A stretch of 7,700 nucleotides of DNA. Source: Synergistales bacterium Syner_01 (GTDB lineage: Bacteria > Synergistota > Synergistia > Synergistales > Aminobacteriaceae). The translations under genes and the position numbers were made by a program. Position 1 is the stretch's first letter, and the number at the start of each line of letters is the position of its first letter. Shown one piece after another: positions 1 through 6,341 of this stretch. The stretch covers positions 1 through 7,700 of the forward strand of contig LVBO01000070.1 of assembly GCA_001604435.1 (NCBI GenBank), read 5' to 3'. The notes under the pieces were generated by a model. It saw only the letters and a program-made list of their open reading frames with translations, ran no database searches and was not told where the DNA came from.

Positions 1-2
1 TG

Positions 3-221
3 GGTGTCGGAACGAACGAAAAGGCGCGGGTGACCGGAGTGATTCTTGAGGACGAAAAAATCTACGGAACCGTGCATATCGCGCTCGGCAGCAACGAGAC
101 GTTCGGAGGCTCTGTCGCCGCCGGAATTCACGTAGACGGTATCATCACCCGACCGGAGCTTCTTCTCGACGGCGATGTCATCGTGAAGGACGGAACGGTT
201 CTTCAAAACAATATAGGCTGA
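3..221 (+). CDS. AmpS/M29-like aminopeptidase, C-terminal part (5' end outside window)
   Basis: This is the last 72 codons of a gene that begins left of the window. The frame is open from the window edge, and a GTG at position 30 is an internal valine, not a start. The visible tail runs GVGTNEKAR, then a segment with LEDEK, then GTVHIALGSNETFGG and an IHVDGII stretch. From memory this pattern is typical of the C-terminus of COG2309 leucyl aminopeptidases (AmpS/aminopeptidase T, MEROPS M29-like): a GTNPKA-type loop, the EDEK and GTxHIA motifs, a glycine-rich turn and a late His-x-Asp-Gly. Such enzymes are cytoplasmic metalloenzymes that remove N-terminal residues from peptides. Only about a fifth of the usual 350-400 residues is present, so catalytic completeness cannot be judged. 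The gene ends 195 bases before the binding-protein gene on the same strand, which fits a peptide-use neighbourhood. The family call is fairly secure; the substrate is unknown. Confidence 0.75.
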   Translation, partial: GVGTNEKARVTGVILEDEKIYGTVHIALGSNETFGGSVAAGIHVDGIITRPELLLDGDVIVKDGTVLQNNIG

Positions 222-403
222 AACGTCTCCGATTCTCAAAGAAACCGGCGGCGCAGATTGCTCTTATGTTGTCTGCTCGTTCAACGCGTTTCTTTCCGTT
301 CGTCGTTCGCTTCGGAAAACGAGAGGGGGGATGTTTGGAGAAATCGCTTATAGATAAGGGGTTGTCGTATTCTGTTTTGAATGTTCCTATCTTCTCAAAC
401 GAT

Positions 404-410
404 GGAGGTG
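404..410 (+). promoter_or_regulatory. Shine-Dalgarno site that sets a TTG start for the binding-protein gene
   Basis: GGAGGTG matches the anti-Shine-Dalgarno complement very well. From its GGAGG core there are 8 bases to the TTG at 417, which is optimal. The in-frame ATG at 402 overlaps this site, and the ATG at 381 has no purine-rich site before it. The TTG at 411 is only 2 bases from the core, too close. Starting at 417 also gives a textbook signal peptide beginning MKRK. Confidence 0.85.
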
Positions 411-416
411 TTGTTA

Positions 417-1982
417 TTGAAACGGAAGAGTTCCTTTTCTTATTTTTGCATCGCGTGTTTGTTGGTGTTCTTACTTTCAAGCGTTGCCGTAGCGGCGGAC
501 AGAGGAAGCGAGATTATCGTAGGGACCGATCAGAACACCACGACGATGGATCCCGCGATGTATCAGGATGCCGCCTCGTCGCAAGTCATGATGCATATGT
601 ACGAGACCTTGGTCGCGTACGATGCGGAATATAAGAACATCGTTCCCTATTTGGCCGAATCGTGGGCCTATACCGACGACCTGAAAGAGTGGACGTTTGT
701 GCTGAAAAGAGGTGTTCGTTTTCATAAGACGGATAATCAACCCGGACGCGAAATGGTAGCCGACGACGTCAAGTACAGTTTTGAACGGACGTTGCAAATC
801 TCCCCGATGAAACGTCTCTTTATGCTGGATCATGTCGAGATTATCGATCCCTACACGGTCAAACTCGTCCTCAACCAGCCTTTTGCCGCTCTTTTGTCGG
901 TTCTGACGGATGTCGGCGCCGCTGTGATCCCGAAAGAAGATGCGGAGAAGTGGGGAAAGGATTTTAGCCAGCATCCGGTGGGTACTGGTCCGTACACGAT
1001 GTCCGAGTGGGTTAAGGATTCTCATATGAGCTTCGTTCGCTACGAGGACTACTGGAATAAAGACGCGACGCCGTATCCGAAGAAACTGACCTTCCGCTAC
1101 ATCGTCAACAAGACCGCCATGACAACCGCTCTTTTGAGCAAACAGATACACATCTCCCGCGAGGTGCTGGACCAGGACGTGAGCAAAGTCGAAGCCAGCC
1201 CGGAGCATGGTATTGTCAAGGGGGCTCCTTGCAACGTCTATGCTCTCTACATGAACTCCATCAACGGCCCGACAACGGATCCGAGAGTGCGCGAACTTTT
1301 CTTTCGAGCCGTCGACGTGGAGCAGATCGCGAAAATTCTTTTCCCGGAGGGTTCCGGAGAACCCGCCTTCGGTCCCGTTCCTCCCGGAAGCTGGGCGTAC
1401 AATCCCGACGTAAAGAAGTTCTACACCGCGTACGATCCCGAACAAGCGAAGGCGCTTCTCAAGGAACTGGGGAAGAAGCCGGGTGAACTGAAACTGCGCA
1501 TCACAACGTCCGAGGACGAGCGGCGAAAAAAGGCGGCTATCGTGGCGCAGGCGATGCTCAAGAAAATCGGCGTCGACGTGGAGGTACAAAGCCTTGAATG
1601 GGGCAGTTTTATGGGGGTCTCTTCAAAAGCGGAGGCCGATATTTACGCTATCGGGTGGACATGGTATCCGGATCCCTTTTTCTATGTCTACTATATGTTC
1701 CATTCCGAAAAGAAAGGGAGTTACGGTAACGGCGGCGGGTATAACAACGCGGAAGTTGATCGTCTTATCAATCTCGGCGCAAGCGTCGGAGATCAGGCGA
1801 AACGGACGGAGTATTACCGCCGGGCGGAGAAATTGATTATGGAAGACATGTATTATTTCCCACTGTATCATATGTTCGCTCTCAACGGTGTCGACAAGCG
1901 GATCAAGGACTTTTACCCGACGCCGCAGGGCACTATTCGACTCTTCGGGCCAGGATACAGCGCATATCTGGAAATGGATTAG
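417..1982 (+). CDS. Peptide ABC transporter substrate-binding protein (SBP family 5, DppA/OppA-like)
   Basis: This periplasmic protein would bind di- or oligopeptides and deliver them to the permease pair encoded downstream. From the TTG at 417 it is 521 residues, normal for family 5 binding proteins. Residues 1-26 are a Sec signal peptide: MKRK, a hydrophobic core, then AVA just before AAD, a probable signal peptidase I site. Two cysteines lie in the core (FCIAC), but the context is too early and too poor for a lipobox, so the mature protein is probably soluble, as in diderms. Family hallmarks in order are VPYLAESW (76-83), LKEWTFVLKRGVRFH (89-103), a GTGPY segment (about 188-192), RYEDYW (208-213), a DPRVRELFFRAVD segment (about 288-300) and YDPEQAKALL (about 339-348). 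It is followed by a strong hairpin before dppB. Substrate range cannot be read from sequence; short peptides are likeliest given the peptidase neighbours. The ATG at 381 is an alternative start but lacks a ribosome site. Confidence 0.93.
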   Translation: MKRKSSFSYFCIACLLVFLLSSVAVAADRGSEIIVGTDQNTTTMDPAMYQDAASSQVMMHMYETLVAYDAEYKNIVPYLAESWAYTDDLKEWTFVLKRGVRFHKTDNQPGREMVADDVKYSFERTLQISPMKRLFMLDHVEIIDPYTVKLVLNQPFAALLSVLTDVGAAVIPKEDAEKWGKDFSQHPVGTGPYTMSEWVKDSHMSFVRYEDYWNKDATPYPKKLTFRYIVNKTAMTTALLSKQIHISREVLDQDVSKVEASPEHGIVKGAPCNVYALYMNSINGPTTDPRVRELFFRAVDVEQIAKILFPEGSGEPAFGPVPPGSWAYNPDVKKFYTAYDPEQAKALLKELGKKPGELKLRITTSEDERRKKAAIVAQAMLKKIGVDVEVQSLEWGSFMGVSSKAEADIYAIGWTWYPDPFFYVYYMFHSEKKGSYGNGGGYNNAEVDRLINLGASVGDQAKRTEYYRRAEKLIMEDMYYFPLYHMFALNGVDKRIKDFYPTPQGTIRLFGPGYSAYLEMD

Positions 1983-1999
1983 AACGGCGTGGATTATTT

Positions 2000-2034
2000 T
2001 CCGCCCTTGAGGAGCAGCCCCTTTCGAGGGCGGA
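2000..2034 (+). promoter_or_regulatory. Strong hairpin between binding-protein and permease genes (likely mRNA stabiliser or attenuator)
   Basis: The arms TCCGCCCTTGA (2000-2010) and TCGAGGGCGGA (2024-2034) pair over 11 positions, ten Watson-Crick and one T-G wobble, around a 13-base loop that two more wobbles could shorten. It begins 18 bases after the stop of the binding-protein gene. No T-tract follows directly, so it is not a standard intrinsic terminator. In operons of this type (malE-malF is the known example) a stem here protects the upstream message and leaves the binding protein more abundant than the membrane subunits. That role is an inference here; the pairing is seen directly. 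Confidence 0.7.
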
Positions 2035-2056
2035 GCTACATCCTCCGTTGTGTTTT
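2031..2056 (+). promoter_or_regulatory. Shorter hairpin competing with the main stem, followed by a T-rich run
   Basis: CGGAG (2031-2035) can pair with CTCCG (2043-2047) around a 7-base loop, and TTGTGTTTT follows at 2048-2056. The left arm is inside the right arm of the stem at 2000-2034, so the two structures exclude one another. With only five base pairs it could at most act as a weak, partial terminator. Function is speculative. Confidence 0.3.
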
Positions 2057-2135
2057 GGCTTCGGATTCCGTATCTTCGGCGTCGAGCCTATGGAACGGTT
2101 TTTGAATAGACCTCTATGGAATTTCTAAAAAAGAT

Positions 2136-2141
2136 GGTGAT
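2136..2141 (+). promoter_or_regulatory. Shine-Dalgarno-like GGTGAT before the TTG start of dppB
   Basis: GGTGAT matches the distal half of the extended ribosome-binding consensus (GGAGGTGAT). Counted from the position equal to the last G of GGAGG (2137), there are 7 bases to the TTG at 2145, a normal distance. No ATG lies in this frame between the upstream stop at 2103-2105 and 2145; the ATGs at 2116, 2134 and 2140 are in another frame. Confidence 0.55.
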
Positions 2142-2144
2142 GTC

Positions 2145-3101
2145 TTGGGGCGGTTTTTTTTTCGACGTTTGTTGCAGATGATTCCTACGCTGTTTTTTGT
2201 CCTGCTTGTTATCTTTCTCTTAATGAAACTGATTCCCGGCGATCCTGCGATCGTGTTGCTCGGACCGGAAGCCAGTCCCTCCGATATAGCGTCGTTTCGA
2301 GAGGAGTTGGGGTTGAATAAACCGCTTCTTGTTCAGTTTGCTACGTATGTCGGCAACATTCTGAAGGGGGATTTGGGACGGTCGATGATTTATCGACAGG
2401 ACGTCCTGTCTTTGATTCTGGAACGGCTACCGACTACGCTTACTTTGAGTCTATGCGCTTTGTCGTTGGCCATAGCGCTGGGTGTTCCTCTGGGGATTTT
2501 CTCGGCGATTCGCCATAATAGTTTCTGGGACTTCTTCATCACGGTATTGGCTCTTATCGGCGTATCGGCGCCTATCTTTTGGGTGGGTATGATTCTCATC
2601 GTTGTTTTTGTTCTTCATTTAGGGTGGTTGCCTTCCGTCGGCTTGGGAAGCTGGGAGAAAGGGGTCTGGGATGTGTTCAGCCATTTTATTCTTCCCTCGT
2701 TCGCGCTGGCTTTCCAGTCGTTGGGGACCATCGCTCGGTTTACGCGTTCCAGCATGTTGGAAGTTCTGAGGCAGGATTATATCCGTACTGCACATTCGAA
2801 GGGTTTGAAGGCGCGGCTTGTTCTTGGACGTCATGCCTTGCGGAATGCATTGATACCGGTTGTGACCGTTGCCGGATTGCAGCTTGGACATCTCTTGGCG
2901 GGCGCTGTGTTGACGGAATCGATATTCGCGCTTCCAGGTCTTGGAAAACTGATGGTCGACGCCATTATGAGAAGGGATTTCCTGCTGGTGCAAGGTGAAG
3001 TGCTCATTATCGCAGTGCTCTATCTGTTCGTAAATTTCTTCGTCGATCTGCTCTATGCGTTGCTCAATCCTAAAATACGCAAGTCGTTCGGAGGTGCGTG
3101 A
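2145..3101 (+). CDS. dppB: Peptide ABC transporter permease, DppB/OppB type
   Basis: This inner-membrane subunit forms half of the import channel with the product of the next gene. The protein is 318 residues, normal for the family. It opens MGRFFFRRLLQM and goes straight into a first membrane helix (about 12-30) ending in the hallmark IPGDP (30-34). A loop with GLNKPL and GDLGRS (56-80) follows, then further hydrophobic segments near 98-121, 128-158, 180-197, 236-260 and 285-307. The cytoplasmic coupling loop (EAA motif) is at 211-238, with DYIRTAHSKGL and later NALIP. ESIFALPGLGKL (259-269) is also typical. The start is TTG at 2145. A run of nine T bases sits four codons in, where a length error or slippage would change the start that is usable. 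The spacing from the binding-protein gene is 162 bases. The dpp name is by family and order; the substrate is unproven. Confidence 0.93.
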   Translation: MGRFFFRRLLQMIPTLFFVLLVIFLLMKLIPGDPAIVLLGPEASPSDIASFREELGLNKPLLVQFATYVGNILKGDLGRSMIYRQDVLSLILERLPTTLTLSLCALSLAIALGVPLGIFSAIRHNSFWDFFITVLALIGVSAPIFWVGMILIVVFVLHLGWLPSVGLGSWEKGVWDVFSHFILPSFALAFQSLGTIARFTRSSMLEVLRQDYIRTAHSKGLKARLVLGRHALRNALIPVVTVAGLQLGHLLAGAVLTESIFALPGLGKLMVDAIMRRDFLLVQGEVLIIAVLYLFVNFFVDLLYALLNPKIRKSFGGA

Positions 3102-3102
3102 G

Positions 3103-3963
3103 ATGACGGAAAACCCGATAACACCGGAGCAGCCGTCGTTCTGGAGAAGATTTTTACGCAGTAAACAGGGAGTTGCCGGGCTCTTGATAATTCTTTTGAA
3201 CATAGGCGTTGCTTTCTTCGCCCCGTGCATTTCTTCTTTCGACTATGACGAAATGGATTTCCTGAATATATTGGTGAAACCAGGAGCAGAAGGCCATTTC
3301 CTAGGAACGGACGATATGGGACGGGATATCGCGACCCGTTTGATCTACGGTGCGAGAGTCTCTCTTATGGTGGGCGTCGTGGCGGTCTCGATAGGCGCGT
3401 TTTTCGGTACTCTTCTAGGCGTTTGGGCAGGATATTGCGGAGGTGTTTTCGATTCGGTGTTGATGCGTCTAATGGATGCTCTCCTGTCTTTTCCCTATAT
3501 CCTTCTTGCCATCGCCATGATGGCGGCTCTCGGAGCCGGACTTTTCAACGCGATGCTCGCCATAGGCCTTGTTATGGTGCCGAGTTTTGCCAGAGTGGTC
3601 CGGGGGGCGGTGCTCGGCGTCAAAAACGAGGATTTCATTAAGAGTGTGCGAATAATGGGCGGCTCGCATTTGTGGATTGTTACACGACATATTTTTATTA
3701 ATATCATGTCGCCGATCATAGTCTACGCGTCGCTCAGTTTTGCAGGGGCCGTGATCAGCGAAGCGACGTTGAGCTTTCTCGGACTCGGGATACAACCGCC
3801 TACGCCTTCGTGGGGAAGTATGCTCAGCGAAGCGATGCCTTTCATGGACAAGGCGCCCATGATGGCGGTTTTTCCCGGAGTTGCAATTCTTGCGATGTGT
3901 CTGGGTTTCAATCTTTTGGGCGACGGGTTGCGCGACATTCTGGATCCTCGTCTGCGCGGCTGA
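3103..3963 (+). CDS. dppC: Peptide ABC transporter permease, DppC/OppC type
   Basis: This is the second inner-membrane channel subunit, partner of DppB. The start is ATG at 3103, one base after the dppB stop, with a GGAGGTG ribosome site at 3090-3096 inside the end of dppB, so the two are probably translationally coupled. This gives 286 residues, usual for the family; 16 more codons are open upstream but only within dppB. It has a short cytoplasmic N-terminus with FWRRFLRSK (13-21), the N-terminal OppC-type segment, then helix one (about 23-41). The hallmark HFLGTDDMGRD is at 65-75 with YGARVSL at 82-88. Membrane segments lie near 89-111, 125-145, 150-166, 203-218 and 254-274. The EAA coupling loop is at 177-205 (DFIKSVRIMGGS) and the SEATLSFLGLGIQPP block at 219-233. 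All expected parts are present. The substrate is inferred only from the operon. Confidence 0.94.
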   Translation: MTENPITPEQPSFWRRFLRSKQGVAGLLIILLNIGVAFFAPCISSFDYDEMDFLNILVKPGAEGHFLGTDDMGRDIATRLIYGARVSLMVGVVAVSIGAFFGTLLGVWAGYCGGVFDSVLMRLMDALLSFPYILLAIAMMAALGAGLFNAMLAIGLVMVPSFARVVRGAVLGVKNEDFIKSVRIMGGSHLWIVTRHIFINIMSPIIVYASLSFAGAVISEATLSFLGLGIQPPTPSWGSMLSEAMPFMDKAPMMAVFPGVAILAMCLGFNLLGDGLRDILDPRLRG

Positions 3964-4042
3964 AGATGAACAAAAAGGTTCTCGGCGGAGAAGAGGGCTA
4001 TGACAACCTCATTTTCCATCCTCTGTGCAGACCATTCACGAA

Positions 4043-4047
4043 GGGAG
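4043..4047 (+). promoter_or_regulatory. Ribosome-binding site for the M20 peptidase start at 4060
   Basis: GGGAG lies 12 bases before the ATG at 4060, a slightly long spacing. The same 12-base spacing is seen from GGAG (5216-5219) to the next gene's ATG at 5232. A rival site, GGCGGAG at 3984-3990, stands 9 bases before the ATG at 4000, so the start is not settled by ribosome sites alone. Confidence 0.45.
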
Positions 4048-4059
4048 ATCGGCTTTCTT

Positions 4060-5232
4060 ATGAACGAATCGATTACAGCGCATATAGATGCTCGTTCGGC
4101 AGCGCTTAAGCAACTCGCCAAGGCTATTTTTAATTTCAACGAGATTGCGTTCCAGGAAGAACGCTCCTCGAAGGCGCTCGCCGCATACCTGGAAAACGCC
4201 GGTTTTGAGATTTCCCGGGGGCAGGCCGGTATGAACACGGCGTTTATTGCGAAATATGGATCGGGTTCTCCGTGTATCGCCCTGATGGGCGAGTACGACG
4301 CTTTGCCCGAAATAGGGCACGCATGCGGGCACAACATGATCGGTACGATTTCGGCCGGAGCTGCGGTCGCCCTCAAAGAGAGCGGAATCCCGGAGCAGGG
4401 AAAGGGAACGCTTTTATTCATAGGATGTCCGGCGGAGGAGCATGGCGGCGGGAAGATATTGTTGGTGAAGGCCGGTATTTTCGAAGATGTCGACGCGGCG
4501 CTGATTATCCATCCTACGAATATCAGCACCGGGTACGATATTTCTTATGCGATCAAGTGTTTTTTTGTGGAATTTTTCGGCAAAGGGGCGCATGCGGCGG
4601 CCGGACCGTACAAGGGGGTCAATGCTCTCGACGCGATGATAGCCTTTTGGAACGGTGTTTCCTTGATGCGCCAGCAGATGATGGAACGCACCCGTATTCA
4701 CGGCATTATTGTGAACGGCGGTCAGTCGTTCAACACTATTCCCGATTACACAAAGGCGGAAATGGGAATCAGAGCTCTTCTGATGGAGGAAGTGGATGAA
4801 CTCTCGAAGAAAATGACCGCCATAGCCGAAGGTGCGGCGTCGATGACCGGATGCTCCTTTAAAATTACGGAGCGGGACGCGCAGCCGGAGATGTATGTCA
4901 ATGTACCGCTTGCCAAAACGCTTGATAAAAATTACGAGGCGGTCGGCGAGCGGACGACGATGAGAACTTACGGTCAAGGAGTGGGATCGACCGACGTAGG
5001 GATGGTGACTCAGGTTGTCCCGGGGATTCAAGGCTATATCGACATCACGGAGGGGGTGAAAATTCCGACGCATTCTCCCGAGTTTGCCGAAGCGGCGAAT
5101 TCGGAACGCGGGTACGAAGCTATGATTCGCGCAGCGAAGGCTTTGGCTCTGACGGCGGGCGATTTGTTCAGCGATGCGATGTTGCTCGAAGAGGTCAAAA
5201 GATATTTCAAGGAAAGGAGACGGGATTTTTAA
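4060..5232 (+). CDS. M20 family metallopeptidase (M20D, AbgB/PM20D2-like amidohydrolase)
   Basis: This is a probably cytoplasmic enzyme that hydrolyses an amide or peptide bond in a small substrate (dipeptide, N-acyl amino acid or aminobenzoyl-glutamate type). From ATG 4060 it is 390 residues, a usual length. The metal site is visible: GEYDALPEIGHACGHN (77-92) with H87, C89 and H91; the catalytic pair E126-E127 in CPAEEHGGG; H151 in ALIIHP; and H338 in THSPEF. The Cys in place of the first Asp marks the M20D branch. The central lid domain has KGAHAAAGPYKG (175-186), and GSTDVG is at 309-314. The tail AKALALTAGDLF resembles PM20D2/AbgB proteins. No signal peptide is seen. An upstream in-frame ATG at 4000 would add 20 residues (MTTSFSILC...) that do not look like the family N-terminus, so 4060 is preferred. 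The gene sits between dppC and dppD, and its TAA overlaps the dppD ATG by one base, so it belongs to the transporter operon and likely processes the imported substrate. The true substrate is unknown. Confidence 0.9.
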   Translation: MNESITAHIDARSAALKQLAKAIFNFNEIAFQEERSSKALAAYLENAGFEISRGQAGMNTAFIAKYGSGSPCIALMGEYDALPEIGHACGHNMIGTISAGAAVALKESGIPEQGKGTLLFIGCPAEEHGGGKILLVKAGIFEDVDAALIIHPTNISTGYDISYAIKCFFVEFFGKGAHAAAGPYKGVNALDAMIAFWNGVSLMRQQMMERTRIHGIIVNGGQSFNTIPDYTKAEMGIRALLMEEVDELSKKMTAIAEGAASMTGCSFKITERDAQPEMYVNVPLAKTLDKNYEAVGERTTMRTYGQGVGSTDVGMVTQVVPGIQGYIDITEGVKIPTHSPEFAEAANSERGYEAMIRAAKALALTAGDLFSDAMLLEEVKRYFKERRRDF

Positions 5233-6341
5233 TGTCTCGGACGCTCTTTCCTTCAGAGGAACGGAAATCGCCCGCCTGCGTTCGTCCCTTGCTCGAAGTC
5301 GAGGACTTCTCCGTCGTCTTCAGACTACCGGAAGGGCGATTGCACGCATGTCAGAACATCTCTTTCGATGTCGCGAAGGGGGAATCTCTGGGAATCGTAG
5401 GTGAAAGCGGCAGCGGAAAGAGCGTCTCGGTGCTCTCTATGATGGGGCTTGTCCAGGGGGATGTTTCGGGGCGTTTGTTTTTCAAAGGACGCCCCATGTC
5501 ATCGTTGAAATCGGTGCGCGGGCGAGAGGTCTCCATGGTGTTCCAGAATCCGTTGAACTCTCTGAACCCTTCCCTGAAAATAGGACTTCAGCTTTCCGAA
5601 GTGTTGATCGAGCACCTTGGCCTTTCGCAAGCGGAAGCGAGGGGACGCGTGCGGTCGATGATGGAGCGACTCGCGATTCCCGATCCAGCCGCTCTGATGA
5701 AGCGCTACCCTTTCGAATACAGTGGAGGAATGCGCCAGCGGGTGATGATCGCCATGGCGATGCTCTGCGAACCATCGCTTCTGATCGCCGATGAACCGAC
5801 GACCGCTCTCGACGTGACAAATCAAGCCCAGATTCTCCATCTTTTCCGAGAGCTGCAAGAAAACTTCGGAACCTCTTTGATCTTTATTTCGCACGATCTT
5901 GGAGTAGTTTCGCAAATTTCTCAGCGTATCATGGTCCTTTACGCAGGGCGGCGGATGGAGTTCGGGCCTTCGGAGACTCTTTTTTCGTCTCCGCTGCATC
6001 CATACACTCAAGGGCTTTTACGCTCTATCCCCCGTTTACTTCCTGAGAAACGGAAAGCTCCGTTGGCTTCGATTTCCGGCAATGTCCCCGGTTTGATTCA
6101 TCTTCCCGGGGGGTGCCGGTACCATCCGCGGTGCGAATTCGTCTCCGCTCGCTGTCGAACGGAGCAGCCCCCCGCGTTTCACGTTGGACGGACAGCGGTT
6201 CACTGCTGGCTCTATGAGGGGATGTCCGACTCCGTCGATATCCCGGAATCGAAATGCGCGATTCCTTCCGCACATACGCGGAGCTCCTCCGGAGATGTTT
6301 CGAAAGGCGGTGCAGACCAGGAGAAGGAGGGGTGGGAATGA
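5232..6341 (+). CDS. dppD: Peptide ABC transporter ATP-binding protein, DppD/OppD type
   Basis: This is a cytoplasmic ATPase that pairs with DppF to power import. It has 369 residues, slightly long for the family. Motifs: Walker A GESGSGKS (57-64), Q-loop Q105 (VFQNPLNSLNP), signature YSGGMRQ (163-169, Tyr where Leu or Phe is usual), Walker B LLIADE (183-188), D-loop ALD (192-194) and switch His221. The oligopeptide/dipeptide C-terminal domain follows, with HPYTQGLL (256-263), PG, and four cysteines C295, C301, C308 and C325 (spacing 5, 6, 16). In characterised relatives this cysteine set holds a [4Fe-4S] cluster. After C325 there is a polar tail of about 44 residues, rich in Ser, Gly and charged residues, unlike the compact end of most relatives. 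The ATG at 5232 overlaps the peptidase stop (TAATG), and the ribosome site AAAGGAG is at 5213-5219. The stop overlaps the dppF start in ATGA, implying coupled translation. Confidence 0.94.
   Translation: MSRTLFPSEERKSPACVRPLLEVEDFSVVFRLPEGRLHACQNISFDVAKGESLGIVGESGSGKSVSVLSMMGLVQGDVSGRLFFKGRPMSSLKSVRGREVSMVFQNPLNSLNPSLKIGLQLSEVLIEHLGLSQAEARGRVRSMMERLAIPDPAALMKRYPFEYSGGMRQRVMIAMAMLCEPSLLIADEPTTALDVTNQAQILHLFRELQENFGTSLIFISHDLGVVSQISQRIMVLYAGRRMEFGPSETLFSSPLHPYTQGLLRSIPRLLPEKRKAPLASISGNVPGLIHLPGGCRYHPRCEFVSARCRTEQPPAFHVGRTAVHCWLYEGMSDSVDIPESKCAIPSAHTRSSSGDVSKGGADQEKEGWE

Noticed and set aside
335..393. Possible sigma-70 promoter pieces (TATAGAT at 349-355, TATCTT at 388-393, TTGTCG at 362-367)
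   Set aside because: No pair of boxes has both an acceptable match and a 16-18 base spacing; the best pair is 20 apart. A promoter is expected here but cannot be placed by eye.
423..455. Lipobox around FCIAC in the binding-protein signal peptide
   Set aside because: The cysteines are in the early hydrophobic core, the -3 position is Cys instead of Leu/Val/Ile, and a good signal peptidase I site (AVA) follows later.
266..634. Plus-strand open frame of 122 codons across the gap and start of the binding-protein gene
   Set aside because: It overlaps the signal peptide and mature start of the binding protein in another frame and has an Arg/Asp/Gly-rich, non-family product.
477..1589. Minus-strand open frame of 370 codons opposite the binding-protein gene
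   Set aside because: It lies entirely antisense to a gene with clear family motifs; its product is Arg/His/Val rich without recognisable domains, typical of a shadow frame.
3966..4109. Plus-strand 47-codon frame beginning MNKKVLGGEEG after dppC
   Set aside because: It has no good ribosome site, runs into the M20 gene in another frame, and its later residues look random. It may be chance.
3723..4529. Minus-strand open frame of 268 codons across the dppC end and the M20 gene
   Set aside because: It spans two well-supported plus-strand genes and shows no domain; the Ser/Pro/Ala-rich composition is what the reverse of these genes gives.
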